Assembly: GCA_035629935.1 (NCBI GenBank)
Contig: DASQLQ010000141.1
Location: forward strand, 1-64,000
DNA from: DASQLQ01 sp035629935
GTDB taxonomy: Bacteria; Actinomycetota; CADDZG01; WHSQ01
Length of the DNA: 64,000 bases
Direction: 5' to 3'
The notes beneath the pieces are model-generated. The model was not told the DNA's origin, searched no databases, and was given only the letters and a program-made list of their open reading frames with translations. Within the stretch, counting starts at the first letter, position 1; each line of letters starts with the position of its first letter. Position numbers and translations under genes: made by a program. Of the stretch, positions 58,291 to 64,000 are shown in pieces.

Positions 58291-60701
58291 GACTCGCCGC
58301 GCTGCTGTCGGTCACGTTGGTGGGGTTCTCGCGCGTCTTCCAAGAAGGCGACTACCCGGGCCCGGCGATGCTCGGCATGCTTATAGCCGTCGGCATCACA
58401 TTGCTGTGTCGGCGGATCGGACTGGCTTCGTGGGTTTCATTAGTGGTGTCCGTTGGGACACTCGGTTGGTACCTCTGTCTCGTCTTCGCTGCGTCGAACA
58501 CATTCTTCGGCTTGCCGACGATCGGGGCGTTCCGCCAGATCGGCGAACACGTCCAGCGCGCCTATGTGCTGAGCAATGTCGACTATGCCCCCGTCCCCTT
58601 GCGCCCCGGCTACGTGCTCATGATGGTCGCAGCGATGTGGCTCCTGGCGACGCTGGGTGAGATCGCAACCTTTAGATGGCGGCAACCCCTGGTGGTTGCG
58701 ATCGCTTCGGCAGCGATGTTCTCGTTCGTCTTGATAGTGGGGATACCTGACGGCGCGCAGTTCTTCACAGTGCTGTTCCTGCTGGGCCTCCTCACGTATC
58801 TCGGACTGGAATCGGCTCACCGTCTCCGTTCCTGGGGCCGGTGGGTTTCAGCATGGTCGGCCCGACGCTGGGACACGGAGGTCACCACCGGGCCACTGGC
58901 GCGGAAGATGGGTGCGTCGTGTCTTGCCGCCGCGATCGTGGCGCCCGTCTTCCTGCCGGCGATCGGCTCCGGGCTCCTCTCCTGGAGGAGTCCCACCGGC
59001 CCGGGCGGAGGTGGAGGCCGGATCGACACCCTTGTGTCACTCGCCCCCAAGCTGGTCCAACAGTCAGACGACATCCTGTTCTCCGTCGATGCTCCCCAGG
59101 CCTCGTACTGGCGGCTGGTGACCCTCACCCTGTTCGATGGCGAATCGTGGCACCCCGAAGCCAACCGCGAGTCAATGTCCAACGGACGTGTCGCCTCGGA
59201 GGTGCCCGCTCCCCAGCCCGGCGTCGATCTCCTCCAGCATTACGAAGTTGAGGGACTCGAAGGGGAGCTCGTCCCCGCCGTATCCCTCCCCGAAAGCGTC
59301 ACCATTCAAGGAGAAGAGGCGGACGAATACAACGACGCGCTCGAGTTCAATCCCGTAACGGGAGATGTGGAGTTGAACAAACCGCTCGTCGAAGGACTCG
59401 AGTATCAAGTCCGATCACTCACGCCCAACGTCAACTTCGCTTCGATGAACGACAGCACGATCCCCTCGATCCAAGACGTCGAAAGCTCGGCCGGGCTTCC
59501 GACCTTCCTCCCAGAGAACGTCTACGAGGTCCCCAAGGACTTCTGTCCTCCTGCTCAAGGACAGAACGATTGCCCGCTCCAGAACAGCCGTATCTATCGG
59601 ATCGCTCAACGATGGTCGGAACAGGGAGAAACAGGGTTCGAGAAACTGCTGCTGCTGCAGAACCGCTTCCGAGGCACGTACCTTCACCAACTCCCAGGGA
59701 AGGCTGAGGTCGATGAGGTCGAAGTGAAAGCGTTGGCATCGGCCGACTACCTCGTCGAGTTCCTCACAGAGACGAAGACCGGCTACTGCCAACAATTCGC
59801 AACGGCTTTCGCCGTCCTGGCTCGCATGCTTGGGTACCCGGCGCGGGTATCCGTGGGGTTCCTCCCCGGAGAGACCAGCATCGAGAGACCGAACCACTAC
59901 GTGGTGCGCGGTAACGACGCTCACGCGTGGCCGGAGGTGTATTTCAACGAGGTGGGGTGGGTGGCCTTCGAGCCCACACCGCGCCAAGCTGCTCCTCCCC
60001 CGGCTTACACCTTGCAGCAGAACCCCGGTGCCGGGGTTAACCCACCGGCTCTCGACCCGGCTGCAGAGCGCGGGAATCGCAGAGGCCAGGGCCCGGGAGG
60101 ATTCAGGGATCCTGCGGAGGTCAGGCCCGGACGAGCGAACGCGGCTCGGGAGCAACGCACCGACCCCGATGCGTGGCAGGACTCGTTCCTTCGACTGCTG
60201 CAGATCTTCGGAGGACTCGCAGCCATCTGGCTCATTGGGATCCCCCTGGTCAAGTTCGTGCTTAACCGTCGGCGCTACCGTCGCGCGAAGACGCCAAGCG
60301 CGGTGGCGGGGGCAGCCTTCGCCGAGTTCGAACAGGTTGCCTCTGATCTGGCGTCTGCAAGGTCGCCGGCAGAGTCCGCCCACACTTACGTAGGACGTTT
60401 GATCAAGATGCAAAGGGTCCCGCCACGACCCGCGTTGCGTCTGATCGAGCTCTTCGAAGCCGCCACCTACGGGCCGTTGGCGATCAGCGAGGCCCAGGGG
60501 GCCGAGGCCGTCAAGCTGGCGCACTCCCTCCGCACCGAGCTGTGGCGAGACGCCGGCTGGATCCAGCGGGCCGGGGCCCTGTTCTCACCGGCTGCGGTGC
60601 TGGCGGAGGTGAGTCCTAACGGGCAGCGCGGAGGCGTACTCGGGTCTCTTCGGGCAGGTCTCGCTCGAGGTTTGACTCGACCCGCCGCAAGGCCGCGATG
60701 A
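58263..60701 (+). CDS. Membrane transglutaminase-like protein (TgpA type)
   Basis: An 812-aa protein. The first ~240 residues hold about six membrane helices. A large extracytoplasmic part with a transglutaminase-like core follows: Cys509 in TGYCQQFATAFAVLARMLGY and His554 in GNDAHAWPEVYF. FEPTPR puts Glu where many members have Asp. A Pro/Gly/Arg-rich linker and a last helix near 650 lead to a DUF4129-like cytoplasmic tail. Likely role: cell-surface protein cross-linking or proteolysis. Its last 86 bases are antisense to the merR-like gene. Confidence 0.9.
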   Translation: MGSEARARLGLAALLSVTLVGFSRVFQEGDYPGPAMLGMLIAVGITLLCRRIGLASWVSLVVSVGTLGWYLCLVFAASNTFFGLPTIGAFRQIGEHVQRAYVLSNVDYAPVPLRPGYVLMMVAAMWLLATLGEIATFRWRQPLVVAIASAAMFSFVLIVGIPDGAQFFTVLFLLGLLTYLGLESAHRLRSWGRWVSAWSARRWDTEVTTGPLARKMGASCLAAAIVAPVFLPAIGSGLLSWRSPTGPGGGGGRIDTLVSLAPKLVQQSDDILFSVDAPQASYWRLVTLTLFDGESWHPEANRESMSNGRVASEVPAPQPGVDLLQHYEVEGLEGELVPAVSLPESVTIQGEEADEYNDALEFNPVTGDVELNKPLVEGLEYQVRSLTPNVNFASMNDSTIPSIQDVESSAGLPTFLPENVYEVPKDFCPPAQGQNDCPLQNSRIYRIAQRWSEQGETGFEKLLLLQNRFRGTYLHQLPGKAEVDEVEVKALASADYLVEFLTETKTGYCQQFATAFAVLARMLGYPARVSVGFLPGETSIERPNHYVVRGNDAHAWPEVYFNEVGWVAFEPTPRQAAPPPAYTLQQNPGAGVNPPALDPAAERGNRRGQGPGGFRDPAEVRPGRANAAREQRTDPDAWQDSFLRLLQIFGGLAAIWLIGIPLVKFVLNRRRYRRAKTPSAVAGAAFAEFEQVASDLASARSPAESAHTYVGRLIKMQRVPPRPALRLIELFEAATYGPLAISEAQGAEAVKLAHSLRTELWRDAGWIQRAGALFSPAAVLAEVSPNGQRGGVLGSLRAGLARGLTRPAARPR

Positions 60702-61134
60702 ACTCTTCCCTGTCGTAGAGGTACTCCGCCACCTTCCCGTCGATGCTCCGGGCGATGTCGTCGAGCGCCAGGAAGAACGCCATCTGTCCCTCGCGCAGAG
60801 CGTCGAGGATCTCGCCGTCGGTCCGAGCGATCTTGAAGATGCTGTGACCGTCGGTGACGAGCTTCACTTCTGACAGATGTTCATCAAGCCCGGCCTTCTT
60901 GCGGAGATACTCGATCGCGCGACGAACGCGCTGCAAACTCATCCCACCTTCGAGAAGAGAGCGAATGACTTTCAACGCGACGAGATCGCGGAACGAATAG
61001 AGGCGACGGACACCTGGTCGTCCACCGGTAGCCTGCACCGAAGGTTTCACCAGATTGATCCGGTCCCAGTAACGAAGTTGATGCGGTGTGCAACCCGTAA
61101 AACGTGTCGCCTGATCTGCGGTGAAACCATCCAT
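60616..61134 (-). CDS. MerR family transcriptional regulator
   Basis: A 172-aa regulator. The N-terminal winged helix-turn-helix (YTADQATRFTGCTPHQLRYWDR-type start, RRLYSFRDLVALKVIRSLLEGGMSLQRVRRAIEYLR) is MerR class. The C-terminal part (~95 residues) resembles the conserved effector-like region of the actinobacterial FtsR/whole-genome MerR group and lacks cysteine metal sites. It is a single gene with GGGAGG upstream. Its 3' end overlaps the transglutaminase gene by 86 bases. Targets unknown. Confidence 0.88.
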   Translation of the reverse strand: MDGFTADQATRFTGCTPHQLRYWDRINLVKPSVQATGGRPGVRRLYSFRDLVALKVIRSLLEGGMSLQRVRRAIEYLRKKAGLDEHLSEVKLVTDGHSIFKIARTDGEILDALREGQMAFFLALDDIARSIDGKVAEYLYDREEFIAALRRVESNLERDLPEETRVRLRAAR

Positions 61135-61329
61135 CAGAGCGCGCGACCTCCCGGCTAGAAAAGAACATTTGTTTAGAAAAACTGCGTTGTATTTCTTCCC
61201 GCCCGCTTGGACTTCGGGACTTCCCCCCCTGCGCTACGTGAGGAGAGAATCTAGCGCGCGCGGTCTCGGCGCGGCAACCTGAAAGGGGCCTTTCGGAGAA
61301 CTTTTTGTATCGCGCACAACATCGTCCCT

Positions 61330-61683
61330 CTACTTGCGGTACCGGTCGCGCAACTTTCCTTCCCAGTCCCCGAAAAGGTCGCTCCACCCTCGGCGTCCTA
61401 AGTCGCGAAATCCTTTAGTGGCTAGATCTCGCACTGCCGTGGCGATCACGACGATTCCTCCCACCATCGCTCCGAACGAAGCGAGGCCGAAGAGCAGCCA
61501 GCTCGTGGCGAAGAAGGCAACCAAGAAGCCGATCCCCAAGATGAAGACGAGGGCGCCGACTTTGATCCGGCGGCCGGCCGACGAGGGATCCTCCGGCTCC
61601 AAGGACGCGAGATCAGGATCCTCTGTGAGGAGGCCTTTCTCGATCTGCTGGAGGATCTGTTGTTCTCGATCCGAAAGAGGCAC
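61330..61683 (-). CDS. DUF3040 family membrane protein
   Basis: A 117-aa actinobacterial protein. It starts VPLSDREQQILQQIEKGLLTEDP, the DUF3040 N-terminal motif, and has two membrane helices (about 46-64 and 68-88). GTG 61683 was chosen because AGGAGG precedes it, and TATAAT lies just before that (10 bases from the GTG). A longer frame would overlap dinB. DUF3040 genes often lie near mraZ/dinB in Actinomycetota, as here on a wider scale. Function unknown. Confidence 0.85.
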   Translation of the reverse strand: MPLSDREQQILQQIEKGLLTEDPDLASLEPEDPSSAGRRIKVGALVFILGIGFLVAFFATSWLLFGLASFGAMVGGIVVIATAVRDLATKGFRDLGRRGWSDLFGDWEGKLRDRYRK

Positions 61684-61714
61684 GGTCCTCCTGATTATAG
61701 AAAGGGTTTCGGGT

Positions 61715-62887
61715 CTAACTACCCTCATCGAGCAAGCGAGCAGGTCCGACGGATCCACGGCCGAACCGCCCCCTGATCGAATCGACTGCTTTGGAGGCCT
61801 CGCTCCATCGGACTAGCTGTGGTGATTCTTCCATCAGACCGAGTTGCCTCTTCGGGGGGCCGGGCTCGAGTCCCCCGATCGACACGCCCACCAATCGGAT
61901 CCGCTGGACGCCTTTCTCCAACCGCAGATACAAGCTGCGAGCCACGTCGTAGATCTCCGGCGACGTATCGATCGCTCCAGACAGGGTCTTGGACCTCGTG
62001 ATCGTGGTGAAGTTTGCGTAGCGAATCTTGAGCGTGATGGTGCGCCCACAGAAGCCGCTCGAGCGAAGCCTCTCGGCCGTCCGGTCGGCGAGTCGCAACA
62101 CCTCTCGGAGGATCTGCTCGGTGGAATCGAGATCGTGGGCGAAGGTCTCCTCGGAGCCGATCGACTTTGCCGCCTCACGCGTCACGACTACGCGATCATC
62201 TTTCCCATGTGCAAGGTGATGCAGATGTGATCCAAGTGACTCGCCGACCGCCCGTTCGAGGGTGCGTCGCGGGACGGCTGCCACGTCCCGCACGGTCTTC
62301 AAGCCCAGGCGCTGGAGGGCTTTGGCTGTCTGGGGCCCCACCCCCCAGAGGGCGCCGATGGGGAGCGGATGTAGGAACTCCAAGATCTGTGTCTCGGGTA
62401 CAACGAGCAAACCATCGGGCTTGCCACGGGCCGAAGCCAGCTTCGCGAGGAATTTGTTGGGGGCTACCCCCACCGTGCAGGCCAGTCCTAGATCGGCTAT
62501 CCGTTGCTTGACCTGAGCAGCGATCGACTCGGGGGGGCCGAATAGCTTGCGCGACCCCGATACGTCGAGGAACGCCTCATCCAGCGACAGTGGTTCCACC
62601 AGAGGGGTGAAAGAGTTGAAGATCTCCCGGATCTTCTTCGAATAGAAGAGGTAGGAGTCGAAGTCGTTCGAGACGAAGGCCGCATGGGGGCAGAGCCGAC
62701 GGGCCCTAACCATCGGCATCGCCGAATGAACCCCGAACTCGCGAGCCTCGTAAGACGCCGAGGTGACGACTCCCCGGCCCCCCTGCCCCCCAACGATGAC
62801 CGGCTTGCCTCGAAGGCTCGGCTCTTTGAGGGATTCCACGGACGCGTAGAACGCATCCATATCCACATGGAGGATCGGTGTACTCAT
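61715..62887 (-). CDS. dinB: DNA polymerase IV
   Basis: A 390-aa Y-family translesion polymerase. N-terminal catalytic ILHVDMDAFYASVE, YEAREFGVHSAMPMVRARRLCP, the second acidic pair in PLSLDEAFLDVSGS, the thumb/HhH region GALWGVGPQTAKALQRLG and the little finger. No LexA box was recognised in the 44-base gap to the divergent aldo/keto reductase. A C-terminal beta-clamp peptide (QLGLMEES) is plausible near residue 355. Confidence 0.94.
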   Translation of the reverse strand: MSTPILHVDMDAFYASVESLKEPSLRGKPVIVGGQGGRGVVTSASYEAREFGVHSAMPMVRARRLCPHAAFVSNDFDSYLFYSKKIREIFNSFTPLVEPLSLDEAFLDVSGSRKLFGPPESIAAQVKQRIADLGLACTVGVAPNKFLAKLASARGKPDGLLVVPETQILEFLHPLPIGALWGVGPQTAKALQRLGLKTVRDVAAVPRRTLERAVGESLGSHLHHLAHGKDDRVVVTREAAKSIGSEETFAHDLDSTEQILREVLRLADRTAERLRSSGFCGRTITLKIRYANFTTITRSKTLSGAIDTSPEIYDVARSLYLRLEKGVQRIRLVGVSIGGLEPGPPKRQLGLMEESPQLVRWSEASKAVDSIRGRFGRGSVGPARLLDEGS

Positions 62888-62931
62888 CGGACTACAGTGG
62901 CATCTTCGAGCTCGCCGCGGGAGGAATAGAG

Positions 62932-63975
62932 ATGGAATATCGGGTTCTCGGCAACACCGGCGTCAGGGTCAGCGTCCAGTGTCTCGGCGCCATGATGTTC
63001 GGATCCTGGGGAAACACCGACCATGACGACTGCGTCCGGATCATCCATAAAGCCTTGGATTCGGGCATCAACTTTGTCGACACCGCAGATATCTACGGCT
63101 GGGGGGAATCTGAAGAGATCGTCGCCAAGGCGCTCAAGGATCGACGTGACGACGTTGTCCTCGCGACGAAGGTCCACGGACCGATGGGCAAGGGGGAGAA
63201 CCAGAAAGGCAACTCCCGTCTGTGGATCATGCAGGAGGTCGAGAACAGCCTTCGGCGTCTCGGGACCGACCACATCGACCTCTACCAGATACACCGGCCG
63301 GAGCCGGGGGTCACTGCCCTCGAAGAGACCCTCGGTGCGCTCGACACTCTCGTGCAGCAGGGAAAGATCCGCTACGCCGGATGTTCGACATTTCCCGCAT
63401 GGCAGATCGTCGAGTCGCAGTGGGTCTCGGAGCGCCGCGGGCTGACACGCTTCGTGTGCGAACAACCGCCGTACTCGATCTTCACCCGACACATCGAGAC
63501 CGACGTGTTGCCGGTCGCGCAGCAGTTCGGGATGGGCGTCATCGTGTGGAGCCCGCTTTCCGGTGGATGGTTGGCAGGCAAATATCGCCGGGACCACGAC
63601 ATCCCGTCGGACTCCCGTGCGACCCGAGCCAAGAACTACGGTGGACGCATCGCCGACAGGTTCGACCTGACGCGGACGGCCAACCAGCGGAAGCTCGACC
63701 TCGTCGAGGATCTCGTAGTCGTTGCCGAGAAGGCGAGTATGCCGTTGGCGCACATGGCACTGTCGTTCGCCGTTGCTCACCCGGCCGTTACCTCAGCGAT
63801 CATCGGGCCACGCACGATGGAGCAACTTGACGACCTGCTGTCGGCCGCAGACCTCCGTCTGGACGACGAAGTGCTGGATGCGATCGACGAGGTCGTCGAA
63901 CCGGGGACGTTCATCGAGCCGGCCGACACCGGTTGGGACCCACCATGGATGGAGCCCACCGCTCGTCGGAGGTAA
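62932..63975 (+). CDS. Aldo/keto reductase
   Basis: A 347-aa TIM-barrel NADPH oxidoreductase. The catalytic tetrad segments are D and Y in FVDTADIYGWGESEEIV, K in LATKVHG and H in YQIHRPEPG. The NADP-binding end is VTSAIIGPRTMEQLDDLL. This is the YghZ/Kv-beta-like subgroup (AKR11-14). ATG 62932 follows GGGAGGAA and matches the conserved MEYRVLGNTG start. It is divergent from dinB. The substrate is not predictable. Confidence 0.92.
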   Translation: MEYRVLGNTGVRVSVQCLGAMMFGSWGNTDHDDCVRIIHKALDSGINFVDTADIYGWGESEEIVAKALKDRRDDVVLATKVHGPMGKGENQKGNSRLWIMQEVENSLRRLGTDHIDLYQIHRPEPGVTALEETLGALDTLVQQGKIRYAGCSTFPAWQIVESQWVSERRGLTRFVCEQPPYSIFTRHIETDVLPVAQQFGMGVIVWSPLSGGWLAGKYRRDHDIPSDSRATRAKNYGGRIADRFDLTRTANQRKLDLVEDLVVVAEKASMPLAHMALSFAVAHPAVTSAIIGPRTMEQLDDLLSAADLRLDDEVLDAIDEVVEPGTFIEPADTGWDPPWMEPTARRR

Positions 63976-64000
63976 TTGTGGCTTGGGTTGTAATCGGTGG

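Noticed and set aside
61279..61306. Plus-strand hairpin with a downstream TTTTT as terminator for the MoxR-DUF58-transglutaminase operon
   Set aside because: The T-run begins about 6 bases after a weak stem and the site is ~600 bases past the operon end, beyond the antisense MerR gene.

Overview
The window is a gene-dense piece of high-G+C chromosome, most likely from a member of the Actinomycetota. The evidence is a PdtaR-type ANTAR response regulator, a DUF3040 membrane protein, a divIVA-sepF-yggT-pgeF-ftsZ division locus without ftsA, a TraR/DksA-lspA-rluD-dnaE string, frequent GTG/TTG starts and many 1-4 base stop/start overlaps. The class cannot be fixed from the sequence. No prophage, insertion sequence or CRISPR array was found. 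The only mobile-type gene is a LAGLIDADG endonuclease-like ORF beside a tRNA-Leu. Most genes lie on the minus strand.

Layout. 1-1.8 kb: tail of an unidentified gene, a family 5 uracil-DNA glycosylase (udgB) and a secreted metzincin-like protease. 1.8-13.5 kb (minus): a long amino-acid uptake and metabolism block. In transcription order it holds a coiled-coil protein, PdtaR, a proline racemase/hydroxyproline epimerase family enzyme, an ornithine cyclodeaminase family enzyme, a complete branched-chain-type ABC transporter (livK-H-M-G-F), a complete polar amino-acid-type ABC transporter, and an R2-like ligand-binding oxidase (R2lox). 13.5-14.4 kb: tRNA-Leu(CAA) and the homing-endonuclease-like gene. 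14.6-18.1 kb: trpCBA headed by a metal-site-less M28-like lipoprotein, with a divergent PRC-barrel gene. 18.4-26.4 kb: hisDCBHAF, an M24 peptidase, hisI and trpE packed as one unit. 26.4-32.4 kb: a zinc-ribbon protein, dnaE, rluD, lspA and a lysine-tailed TraR/DksA protein.

32.5-35.7 kb: ileS (plus). 35.7-39.1 kb (minus): pgeF-yggS-sepF-yggT-divIVA and a small membrane protein. 39.2-53.7 kb (minus): the dcw cell-wall/division cluster, in transcription order mraZ, an unlisted 46-aa membrane ORF, rsmH, ftsL, ftsI, murE, mraY, murD, ftsW, murG, murC, murB, ftsQ, ftsZ. murF and ftsA are absent. mraZ is preceded by a 10-bp-periodic triple GTGGR box typical of MraZ operators. ftsZ has its own sigma-A-like promoter and is followed by a strong intrinsic terminator. 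54-56 kb: an HNH endonuclease, an RlpA-like exported protein and a small hypothetical protein. 56-60.7 kb (plus): a MoxR-DUF58-transglutaminase operon. 60.6-62.9 kb (minus): a MerR regulator, DUF3040 and dinB. The window ends with a plus-strand aldo/keto reductase.

Recurring theme: several first-of-operon genes (udgB, the M28-like gene, the PRC gene, ileS, moxR) have a TANNNT-like -10 element only 6-7 bases before the start codon and no Shine-Dalgarno sequence, which points to leaderless transcription. The most unusual assemblies are the ANTAR/racemase/cyclodeaminase/double-ABC/R2lox block and the repeat-rich region upstream of mraZ.
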